NCBI GenBank assembly: GCA_002995625.1
Contig: PVBP01000009.1
Coordinates: 1-59,293, forward strand
DNA: 59,293 bases
Source: Lysobacteraceae bacterium
GTDB taxonomy: Bacteria > Pseudomonadota > Gammaproteobacteria > Xanthomonadales > Ahniellaceae
Direction: 5' to 3'
The notes below the pieces were generated by a model that ran no database searches, was not told the origin of the DNA, and was given only the letters and a program-made list of their open reading frames with translations. Both the position numbers and the translations under genes were made by a program. Shown here one piece after another: positions 8,167 to 15,968 of this stretch. Positions within the stretch are counted from its first letter, which is position 1. Every line of letters starts with the position of its first letter.

Positions 8167-9675
8167 TCAGGCGTGCGCGCTCGCCGGCCCCGCGGACAGC
8201 GCCTGGACCAGCCGCAGCATCGCCTCGGTGTCGAGCTGGCAGTAGCGCTGGAGCTGCCTCTCGATCTCGGCGCGACGCGCAGGCGTCGTTGCCGGGTCGA
8301 TCGCCTCGAGGTAGGCCATCTGCGCGTCGCCCCCGTGTTGCACGCCGTCGAGCAGGTCGTAGCGCAGCTCCGGCACCACGGTTGGCAGCACCGCCTTGAT
8401 CGAGAACGATCCGCCGAGATCCGGGTGGTAGTAGTGATTCCGCACCAGTGGCAGGAGGTCGACGAAGCGATCGATCAGCGCCAGCAGCGCGGGCATCAAC
8501 TCGGGAACCTGCTCGGCGACCGTCTTGATGACGCCAGTCTCGAAGGCCTTGTTGTAGACGACGATTGGTCCCGAGTTGCCGCAGGCGGCAAGCAACGCAC
8601 GTGCGAAGCCGTCGATCGGCGAGTTGCCGGAGATGTCGAGGAATTCGCGATGGTCGACGCGGCCTGTCCGCCGTTCGATGTGGCAGGAGAACTGGAACGG
8701 GATCTGCTGGTACGGCCGAGTGCCGAGCCAGCGCGGTACGACGAACAGGATGGTCTCGAAGTCCAGGTAGTAGCGCGGATAGCGGAGCCCCGCCAGCAGT
8801 CCCGGCAGCGCTGGCTCGATGATCGCCCGTCGTTTCTTGATCGACTCGACCATTCGGCGCTGGATCTCGTTCCGGACGCGGTCGATCGGGACCTTGCGGA
8901 GGTCAGTGATGCCCTCGGCGATGAGCTCCGCGGCCAGCTTCCCGCCCCGGTACAGGCTGCTGACCGGGTACGTCGGCCCGGGAGGCTCGAGCGACCGGCA
9001 GTAGGACTGGAACGGACAATCGAATGGGGTGCTGCAATGCGGCCCGGTCGCGACCGTCGGCATCTCGCCCGCCAGAGTGTCGCGGGCCCGCGCGACCCAC
9101 GCGCCGACCTCGGGCAGCAGCGGCTCGATCAGGTCGTCGACCGGCTCGGTGCGCAGCAGACCGTCGTAGCGGCCGGGCTTGCGATAGACGAACCGCTTGT
9201 CGACCACACCCACGCGGCTCTCGCGAATGTCGATGCCGGCTTCGCCCAGCACCCACGCTTGCACCGCCACATCCTCGGCGTGGTGGTCCTTCACCTCGGT
9301 GCTGGACTTGATCTCGGTCAGCGCCCATCCGCGGCGGACGCGCTCCAGGGCGTCGACGCGAACCAGCACGCCATCGTGGCTGAACGCGGCTTCGAACAGG
9401 CGCGTGCCGGTCTTGGCGCCGTCCACCAGCGACCGGGTCGCGGCAAGTGCGGTTTCCAGGTCATCGACGTGCTCGATGAGTGTGCCGTCTCCGAGGAGGT
9501 CGCGGGCGAGTTCGCCGAACTGCGTCCCGCCCTCGATACGCATGCGTTGAGCATCGCTTCCGTCCGCGAGCTCGGGTCGATGCGTCTGCAGCCACGGGCG
9601 CCTCGGGCACTGGCGGGCGGCGAGGACTCGCGATTTCGAGAGGCCTGGTGGGCGGGTCGCCTTTCGGACGGTCAT
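8167..9675 (-). CDS. DUF2779-type protein: Cas4-like Fe-S nuclease fused to DEDD exonuclease
   Basis: The 502-aa protein has two nuclease-like halves. In the N-terminal half, 'RQCPRRPWL' (Cys near 22), 'VRVDALER', 'TEIKSSTEVK' (the ExK of PD-(D/E)XK enzymes) and a Cys trio in 'HCSTPFDCPFQSYC' (about 212-225) form the four-cysteine arrangement of Cas4/AddB-type iron-sulfur nucleases. In the C-terminal half, 'YYLDFETI' (DxE), 'VVYNKAFET' and 'YCQLDTEAM' mark a DnaQ-like DEDD 3'-5' exonuclease, as in DUF2779. The gene lies 78 bp downstream of the SNF2 helicase on the same strand and is probably in its operon. Nuclease activity is inferred from the motifs; a DNA-end-processing role with the helicase is a hypothesis. 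Confidence 0.8.
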   Translation of the reverse strand: MTVRKATRPPGLSKSRVLAARQCPRRPWLQTHRPELADGSDAQRMRIEGGTQFGELARDLLGDGTLIEHVDDLETALAATRSLVDGAKTGTRLFEAAFSHDGVLVRVDALERVRRGWALTEIKSSTEVKDHHAEDVAVQAWVLGEAGIDIRESRVGVVDKRFVYRKPGRYDGLLRTEPVDDLIEPLLPEVGAWVARARDTLAGEMPTVATGPHCSTPFDCPFQSYCRSLEPPGPTYPVSSLYRGGKLAAELIAEGITDLRKVPIDRVRNEIQRRMVESIKKRRAIIEPALPGLLAGLRYPRYYLDFETILFVVPRWLGTRPYQQIPFQFSCHIERRTGRVDHREFLDISGNSPIDGFARALLAACGNSGPIVVYNKAFETGVIKTVAEQVPELMPALLALIDRFVDLLPLVRNHYYHPDLGGSFSIKAVLPTVVPELRYDLLDGVQHGGDAQMAYLEAIDPATTPARRAEIERQLQRYCQLDTEAMLRLVQALSAGPASAHA

Positions 9676-9753
9676 CGCTGGCTCCAGGAGATGCCTTCGG
9701 TGAGTCGAACACGGCGGCGAGCGGCTCGATTCAGTAGTCGGGGCATTTGTCGT

Positions 9754-12486
9754 TCAAGGCGTGGTCGGTGGATTCGCCAATGTCCCTACAGTCCCGGCTT
9801 CCTTCAGCGAATCCCGCGTCACCGTCGGCGAGAAGTGAGGAGCGGCGGCGTTGATGTCTCGGGCGATCTCGCGCAGTTCGGATGGCACCTCCCACTCCGG
9901 CAGCACGATGCCGTGGAGCTGCGCGCGGAGGTCACGCCACCGCTCGCGGAGCACGGCCCAGTTCTGTTCGTCGTAGGTGCCCTTGAAGATCACGGGGCGG
10001 ACCTCGATGCGCGGCCAGTCCGCTCCGCAAGCAGGACCCCCATTGCGCTCGTCGCAGAGCTGCTGCCAGCGGCTGCCGATGCGGTCGACGCGGCCGATCT
10101 GCTGCTCGACGACGCCCGGATTCCACTCCGGATGCAACAGGACCACGGTCCGGCAGGCCAGGTGCAAGTTGAGTCCCTCCCGCCCCACCATGGATTGCGC
10201 CACGAGGACCTTGGGGTTGCTCTGGCTTCGGTTGAAAGCGAGTTGCAGCAGGCGACGAGTCGCCGGCTTGGTGCCGCCGTAAAGCAGGCGCGCGTGGTCC
10301 CCCTCGCTGCGCGCGTATTCCGACTGCAGGCGCTCGGACAGCGTCTGCCAGAGCTTCGCGGCCTCGTCGGCGTCGATCTCGCCGTCATTGTTCTCGTCGC
10401 CCTCGTTTCTGGCGCGCAGCGCCCCGACGAGATCGATGAAGGCTTTCGCCGCGCGTTCGCGATCGCCGTCGGTCTCGAGGCTCTCGACACCGAGGGCATG
10501 AAGCGCTCGCGCGACCATCGCAAGGTCGCTGTCCGCTCCCTGATGGGCCCCCGGTTGGTCCCTGTGTCGAAGGGCATCGAGGAGGGCGCGCTCGACACTG
10601 TAGTTGTCGAAAAGGGATTCGAACCCCGTCTCGAGTCCCTCGATCAGATGACGGCGAAACCGGTCGCGTGCGTTCTCGCGAACACGATAGTTGTCGGCGA
10701 GACGAACGGCCAGTTGTTCTCGGCTCATCGGTTGCTCGCGATCGAGCTGGCGCTGCGCCGCCTCGGCGGCCGACCACTCGGCATCATCGAGCTGGCTTTG
10801 CGGCCAGTGGTCTCCGCGGTCGAGCGCCCGCCACATCTCGCGGGCATTGAGCAGCCGCACGAGCGCGCGCAGGGGGCGCGTGTAACGCCCGAACACAAGG
10901 ACCTTCTCACCGACTCTGGTCGACGACTCGATCGCGTCGACCGCGGCGCGGATCGCCGGATGGTCGTAGAGCGCCTGATCGCCGGAGCTCGCGAGCCTGC
11001 GAATCACGCTGCTCCACCAGTCGTGCCGCTCCGCGCGCTTCCGGGTTGCTGAAGCCGGCTCCTCCGGGGCCATCGCGGGGGCCTCGGCGTCGGATTCCGT
11101 CTCATCGTCGTCGAGCGCAGGATCCTCGTTCTCGTCCCGCATAGGTTCTTCCAGCAAAGCAGCGATGCCGTGCCCACTGCCGACCGTGAGGCGCGCCCGC
11201 TTGGAACGGCCGTCGCTCGCCTCGCCATCGATGTGGGAAAGCGCCTCGGCTGCGCAGATTGCCCGGCGCCACTCGCTGTCGACGCCGGGACCCAGGGGGT
11301 CCACGACGATCTCAGACTCGCGACGGTACGCATCGTGGCTGAGACCGCTGCCGTCGACAAAGCGACGGACCGCCTCGTCCTCGCGCTTGTCGCGCCGCAG
11401 CAGATAGGGCCTCAGCGCTCCCTGGAAGCGACGTGCCGCGTCGTTGTACACCGATCTCGCCTCGTCGCTCGAGGGCATGAGCCGAACCTTGCGGACGGCA
11501 GTGGCATAGTTCTCAATCGCGGAATCAATGCCGTCGGTCGGCGCCTGGATGCGGTGCAGGATGTCCTGCCACTGCTCCGCGTTCAGCTCGACCGGGGTCG
11601 CCGTCAGGGCCAAGCGGCGGTGCTCGCTGTTCGTCCACATCGCGCGTTCGATCAGCTTTGCGAGCCCGGTGTCGGCATGACGGCTCTTGTGCGCTTCGTC
11701 GATCACGACCAGATCAAATATGCCCAGCCCGAGAGCGACAGTGCGCCGCTGCGCTTCACGGAATACTCCGTTGGAATCCTGATGACTCCTTCTCTCGCGG
11801 CAATCCTCCCAATCATGGCGCTCGATTAGTCTGTCAAGGTAGTCTGCCGCTGAGCGCTCATTGCTGCTCGCAAAGTTGACGATCCAAGCCGCCGCTGCTG
11901 CGACGTTGCGCGACAAGGGTGCCGCGTCTAGTAAGTCGGCATGATCCTTGTAGCCGTTGGGAAATCTGGATCCCCTTGCCTTTCTCCATAGTGCGTAAAC
12001 GTGCGGAACAAGCGTCCATCGCCAAGGTTGGGCAGACTCTCGAAGGCGCCAGTTAGTGAATGCATGCGAGATCAACACAACATTCTGCGCGGCCCATGGC
12101 CCTATCGGGTCTGGGCCGTGCGTGTGCCAAGCTTGAAAGAATTGCTGAAGGCTTCTCAGTAACTCGCTCCCCTCCACGCCCGCGTCCCTGAGCTCGTCGG
12201 ACCACTGGTAGCCCAATCCGGGCGGGATGACGACCGCGACCCGACCCTTGTTCTCGATCACGGCGCGGATCACGGCTGCGGCAAGGCGGGTCTTGCCCAT
12301 GCCCACCTCGTCGGCGATCACCACGCCGTTCCTTGGGAGGCGGCCCGCGATTGCGACGAGGCTCGCGCGCTGACCGGCACTGAGCCGCCAGCGATCCGGG
12401 AATGCCAGGCGGGACTCATCCTTCGGTTCGGCAATCTCCCGCAGCGTGTCGGCCACGCGGTTCCAGAAGTCACGGCGGTCGTTCAT
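9754..12486 (-). CDS. SNF2-family helicase/translocase (910 aa)
   Basis: The protein is an SF2/SNF2 ATPase. Motif I is 'IADEVGMGKTR' (about 57-67) and motif II is 'VVIDEAHKSRHAD'. Motif III is 'LTATPVEL', motif V includes 'MVGREGLNLH' and motif VI is 'QQIGRVDRIGSR'. A long acidic insertion lies between the two RecA-like lobes. The ATG at 12,486 overlaps the stop of the PLD gene by 4 bp; the longer open frame upstream is the shadow of that gene. Family members translocate on double-stranded DNA and are core components of DISARM (DrmD) and other defence systems. The 5' third is less GC-rich than its neighbours, in line with transfer. Confidence 0.9.
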   Translation of the reverse strand: MNDRRDFWNRVADTLREIAEPKDESRLAFPDRWRLSAGQRASLVAIAGRLPRNGVVIADEVGMGKTRLAAAVIRAVIENKGRVAVVIPPGLGYQWSDELRDAGVEGSELLRSLQQFFQAWHTHGPDPIGPWAAQNVVLISHAFTNWRLRESAQPWRWTLVPHVYALWRKARGSRFPNGYKDHADLLDAAPLSRNVAAAAAWIVNFASSNERSAADYLDRLIERHDWEDCRERRSHQDSNGVFREAQRRTVALGLGIFDLVVIDEAHKSRHADTGLAKLIERAMWTNSEHRRLALTATPVELNAEQWQDILHRIQAPTDGIDSAIENYATAVRKVRLMPSSDEARSVYNDAARRFQGALRPYLLRRDKREDEAVRRFVDGSGLSHDAYRRESEIVVDPLGPGVDSEWRRAICAAEALSHIDGEASDGRSKRARLTVGSGHGIAALLEEPMRDENEDPALDDDETESDAEAPAMAPEEPASATRKRAERHDWWSSVIRRLASSGDQALYDHPAIRAAVDAIESSTRVGEKVLVFGRYTRPLRALVRLLNAREMWRALDRGDHWPQSQLDDAEWSAAEAAQRQLDREQPMSREQLAVRLADNYRVRENARDRFRRHLIEGLETGFESLFDNYSVERALLDALRHRDQPGAHQGADSDLAMVARALHALGVESLETDGDRERAAKAFIDLVGALRARNEGDENNDGEIDADEAAKLWQTLSERLQSEYARSEGDHARLLYGGTKPATRRLLQLAFNRSQSNPKVLVAQSMVGREGLNLHLACRTVVLLHPEWNPGVVEQQIGRVDRIGSRWQQLCDERNGGPACGADWPRIEVRPVIFKGTYDEQNWAVLRERWRDLRAQLHGIVLPEWEVPSELREIARDINAAAPHFSPTVTRDSLKEAGTVGTLANPPTTP

Positions 12487-14504
12487 TGGGCTTCTCCAAT
12501 CGGCGGAAGATCCGCAACGTTCCACGCGCGCTCGATACGGTCGAGGAGTTCGTCGTAGCACTTGCCCGCCTCGCTGGCCTCGAATTCGGCGTAGGTCGGT
12601 CGGAATGGCGGCAGGCGCAAGGGCTGCAGCGGATTGAGCTTCAACGCACGGAACGCCGAGACGGCCGGGTCGTCCGCCGTCTGGACCAGCGTTTGCTCGA
12701 GTCGCGCGCACCAGGCAGCCCAGTCGGGCTCGGCGATGCGGGTCTGCCGGTCCGCAATCAGTTCGATCAGCGCCATCATGTCGCGGATCGGGTAGCCCTT
12801 GGCAGCACCCGCGCTCGCGCGACCGGCACCTTCGAGGATCCCATCGGGCGGCCCGCCCACGTCGCCTTCGGCTTCGTCCGGTTCCGGTGCGTTCGGAAAG
12901 TCGAGCAGCTGCCAGCGGGCGGCTTCGAGATCGAGCGTTGGCAAGGGCGTTGCCGCGACGCGCCCGCACTCGTCGAGGACGGGAATCCGGTCGATCCGCC
13001 GCGCCTTGCCATCAGGCGTCCAGCGCAGATCGACCTCGCGCGGCCGCTCGCCCGGCCAGCGAAAGGCGTCCGCGCCGTCTCTGGCGCATGCGTGGCCTTC
13101 GGGGTCGAGCACCTCGTAGTCCGGCTGGGCGGTCGTGTCATCGAGGCCACTCGGGGCGCGCAGCAGGCCCCCCGGGGGTGCCGGCTCCCATTGGAGCCAT
13201 GGAACGGGCGGTGCGAGGCTCTCTTCCGCTCGCTCCGGGAACGGATCGCCGCTCACAATCTCCTTCAGCGAGAGCTCATTCTCTTCCCAGCCCACCGGCA
13301 GCAGGTGCTCGACCGCGCGTCGATCGGGGCCGCGTGCGTCCTTCGCATACCAGCACAGGTCGGACAGGCCCAGCACGACCCCGGCCTCGAGATTTCTTCC
13401 CTTGGCGTCCGGGTGCGTGAATCCGGCGCCGGTCAGATTGCCCGAGCCGAGGTACAGCCAAGGGCTCGCGCAGGTCTGGTCGCCACGCCCGCTGTTGGCG
13501 CTGAAGATGAATTTCGCATGCAGGCTACGGGCCCGACTGGCGCCGAAGATCGCCGCTGGCGCGCGAGGAGCACGGATCGTCATCGCCGCAGCCTCCAAGG
13601 CATCCTCTCTGGTCGCGGCGATTGCCTGGCACGCCTTGGGGTTCACGAAGAGGTCGACCTCCGGGCTCTGCGTGAGCAGTCCCTCGCCTTGAAGCGTCGC
13701 CCGTACAGCGAGTGGCACCGCCGGGAAAGCCCCGTCGGTCGCTGGCGCCTCGAAGTAGCCCGACCCCATGGCGAGATAGTTTCGCCGCTGAGCTCCGGCA
13801 TGCTCCTTGACGAGTCCTGGCAACTGCGCCAGCAGCGACCGGTCGTGCGAATCGAAGAATCGGGGCATCGGCTTGCCCCGGACGCGGGTGCAGGACTCGA
13901 GCCACGACACGACTCGCGCCCGTGCCTGACCCGCGACCGCGGCGGCGCCGACGCCATCGCCCCCCGGCAGCCGATCATCGACCAGCGGCAGGAGCCGCTC
14001 GAAGAAGCGCCAGGCCTGCGCGACGTCGGCCACGGCCTGAAGGGCGGCCGGGTCGCCAGACCTGAGGTCCGCGGCGCGGACGTCGACGCGCCACGCCAGA
14101 TCGAGGCTCTCCTCCACCGTCTGGCGCGTCCAGTTGCCCGTGGAGACGATGAGCCGAAGCCTCCAGGCAGTCGGGTCGTCCTGCTTGCGGAATCCGAGCA
14201 ACGCGACCTTCGCGTGCATGAGATGGAACCAGCGCTTCGCGCCAGCGCGTTGTCGGAAATGCGCGAGGCCGGGCACGTCGGTGGGCGAGATCGCCGGATT
14301 GCCGCGATCGAGCACCAGGCCCATCCACGGGCGGCCAAGCCAGGCGCGTTGCGCGTGGGACTGTCTCGTGAACCGCTCGAGCGCGTTGTCGAGGAACGCC
14401 GCGTCCGCCGAGTACCCGCAGACCCAGCCGAACTCGGCGACTTGGTCGAGCGGCGCGTCGAAATGCTGCGCCAGCGACGGCGCATGAATCCGGGTCTTCT
14501 TCAT
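12483..14504 (-). CDS. PLD-superfamily phosphodiesterase with Tdp1-like HKN motifs
   Basis: The 673-aa protein has two PLD half-sites. The first is 'HLMHAKVALL' (H97, K99) followed by 'STGNWT' (N124). The second is 'SLHAKFIFS' (H329, K331) followed by 'GSGNLTGAGF' (N356). The HxK...N pattern without the Asp of classic HKD enzymes is that of tyrosyl-DNA phosphodiesterase 1. Downstream 'GRNLEAGVVL' resembles the region after the second Tdp1 motif. The C-terminal 240 residues are unique. The gene overlaps its neighbours by 4 bp at both ends (ATGA), so translation is coupled with the unknown 442-aa protein and the SNF2 helicase. It may hydrolyse DNA backbones or remove protein-DNA adducts; the substrate is unknown. 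Confidence 0.85.
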   Translation of the reverse strand: MKKTRIHAPSLAQHFDAPLDQVAEFGWVCGYSADAAFLDNALERFTRQSHAQRAWLGRPWMGLVLDRGNPAISPTDVPGLAHFRQRAGAKRWFHLMHAKVALLGFRKQDDPTAWRLRLIVSTGNWTRQTVEESLDLAWRVDVRAADLRSGDPAALQAVADVAQAWRFFERLLPLVDDRLPGGDGVGAAAVAGQARARVVSWLESCTRVRGKPMPRFFDSHDRSLLAQLPGLVKEHAGAQRRNYLAMGSGYFEAPATDGAFPAVPLAVRATLQGEGLLTQSPEVDLFVNPKACQAIAATREDALEAAAMTIRAPRAPAAIFGASRARSLHAKFIFSANSGRGDQTCASPWLYLGSGNLTGAGFTHPDAKGRNLEAGVVLGLSDLCWYAKDARGPDRRAVEHLLPVGWEENELSLKEIVSGDPFPERAEESLAPPVPWLQWEPAPPGGLLRAPSGLDDTTAQPDYEVLDPEGHACARDGADAFRWPGERPREVDLRWTPDGKARRIDRIPVLDECGRVAATPLPTLDLEAARWQLLDFPNAPEPDEAEGDVGGPPDGILEGAGRASAGAAKGYPIRDMMALIELIADRQTRIAEPDWAAWCARLEQTLVQTADDPAVSAFRALKLNPLQPLRLPPFRPTYAEFEASEAGKCYDELLDRIERAWNVADLPPIGEAQ

Positions 14505-15829
14505 GGGGCACCCGCCGATTCAGCGCGATCGAGCTTGAGTTCCGCGTCGAGGCCGCCGTGCAGATCGAGGTTCAGCAGGAACAGGTGGTTCAGCCGGAAC
14601 GACGTGCCGGGTGGCCACGGGATGCCTGAGCGCGGCCCCTCATCGCCGTCGGCTTCCTCCGCGGTGTCTTCGGCTGAAGCGTTCGCCCCGGTCGTCCCAA
14701 GATCGGCATCCGGGGGCCTGGCGAACAGCGGCCCCGGCGCGATGCGGTCGCCGGTCCGAACAAGGACGATGCCGTCGCGATCGACCAGCGAGCGGACCGC
14801 CTGGGCCCGATCGGCGACGACGCATTCGGCGCAGAAACGCCTCGCCTCAGCGTTCGGATGGCTCGTGCCGAGAAAGCCTCGCGCGGCCGCCTCCAGTTGA
14901 TCGATCTTCGCCCCGACCTTCTCGAGGAGAGCCTGTTCGATCGCCGCCGTGCCTTCGTTTCGAACGTGGCGTTCCAGGGCGATCAGCAGGTCCAGCGCCG
15001 CATTCCGTGCGAGGAAGAACCTGCGCCCTGCCTCGAGATCGAGCCAGTGGGGTCCGGGTTGGATCTGGGGAGGTCGAGAAGTCGAGTCGACCGCGTCCGG
15101 CCGATGGCGGCGCAGTGAGTCGACCCAGGCCAGCGCGTCACGCCGACGTCGCCGGTCCTCGTCCGGCTCATCGGGGCGACCCTCCCGCAGCCTCGCGAGC
15201 AGGAGGTCTCGCACGGGTTGCGCGAGTGGCTCGCGAGGATCCAGAGCCTGTCCGATCTGGCCTCGCAACGTGATCTCGTGACCACCGATCCACCGCGCGA
15301 TGGCGCCGTCCAGCGTGCCGTTCGATGGCCGGTATTCGTCGGCAAACGCCGCTACCAGAGCCTTCCCGTGGTCCGTGCACTCGAACGCGTTGAACCGCGA
15401 CGACGTGGCCGTGACGAGACCAAGCGCGGGCAGGGGTTGCACGGTGGCCATCCGCATCGGCTGCGAGACGTAGAAGCCTCGCCTGCAAGCGTTCTTGAAG
15501 GTCATTTCCCCCTTATCAATGTTCGCCAGCTTGCGGACACCGCGAACACGGCGGTCGCGGGTCAGTCCCCGTTCATGAATCGCGAGCCAGCAACCGAGCG
15601 CCTCGATCGCATTGGCGACCTCGACCTTGCTGCGGCCAGTTCGCTCGGCCATGTGGACGCCGAACAGGGCCAGCACGAGTTGCTTGGCAAACCAGACGCC
15701 ACCCATTCCGGGCACGGCGCGGTCGTTGAAGTAGCGCACCGTGGCGCCGAGGCCAAGCGTTCGCAACCGTCGGGTGCTCGGCAGATGCTCGGGGCCCAGC
15801 AGGCCGACGAATTCGACTGGACGATTCAT
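14501..15829 (-). CDS. hypothetical protein of the helicase-PLD operon (442 aa)
   Basis: I do not recognise this protein. It has no membrane segment or signal peptide. It contains a CxxC ('RRFCAECVV') in the last third and a region near residues 115-170 with possible winged-helix character. An acidic patch lies near the C-terminus before 'PWPPGTSFRLNHLFLLNLD'. ATG 15,829 is preceded by AGGAG at a good distance, which decides the start. It overlaps the PLD gene by 4 bp and follows the AAA gene by 139 bp. Its position as first gene of a translationally coupled trio suggests a dedicated partner, perhaps the recognition subunit; this is inference. Confidence 0.75.
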   Translation of the reverse strand: MNRPVEFVGLLGPEHLPSTRRLRTLGLGATVRYFNDRAVPGMGGVWFAKQLVLALFGVHMAERTGRSKVEVANAIEALGCWLAIHERGLTRDRRVRGVRKLANIDKGEMTFKNACRRGFYVSQPMRMATVQPLPALGLVTATSSRFNAFECTDHGKALVAAFADEYRPSNGTLDGAIARWIGGHEITLRGQIGQALDPREPLAQPVRDLLLARLREGRPDEPDEDRRRRRDALAWVDSLRRHRPDAVDSTSRPPQIQPGPHWLDLEAGRRFFLARNAALDLLIALERHVRNEGTAAIEQALLEKVGAKIDQLEAAARGFLGTSHPNAEARRFCAECVVADRAQAVRSLVDRDGIVLVRTGDRIAPGPLFARPPDADLGTTGANASAEDTAEEADGDEGPRSGIPWPPGTSFRLNHLFLLNLDLHGGLDAELKLDRAESAGAP

Positions 15830-15968
15830 CCGATAAGTTCTCCTGAGGGATGGCTGATTCCGTCGGAACTGCCGCCAGGACCGGCAAAGGCACCCGCTGG
15901 AGCATCCCACGGCGTCCCGACGAAACCGAAGGGGTAGGTGACCTCCACGCGCGAGATCGGGGCGTGAC

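Noticed and set aside
7600-11052. A 1,150-codon open frame on the plus strand
   Set aside because: It is antisense to DUF2779 and the SNF2 helicase, has an Arg/Ala/Gly-rich composition without any motif, and is a by-product of high GC.
9754-15829. A standard DISARM system
   Set aside because: SNF2 and PLD genes are present, but no DUF1998 protein (DrmB), DrmA helicase or DNA methyltransferase is encoded in the window.
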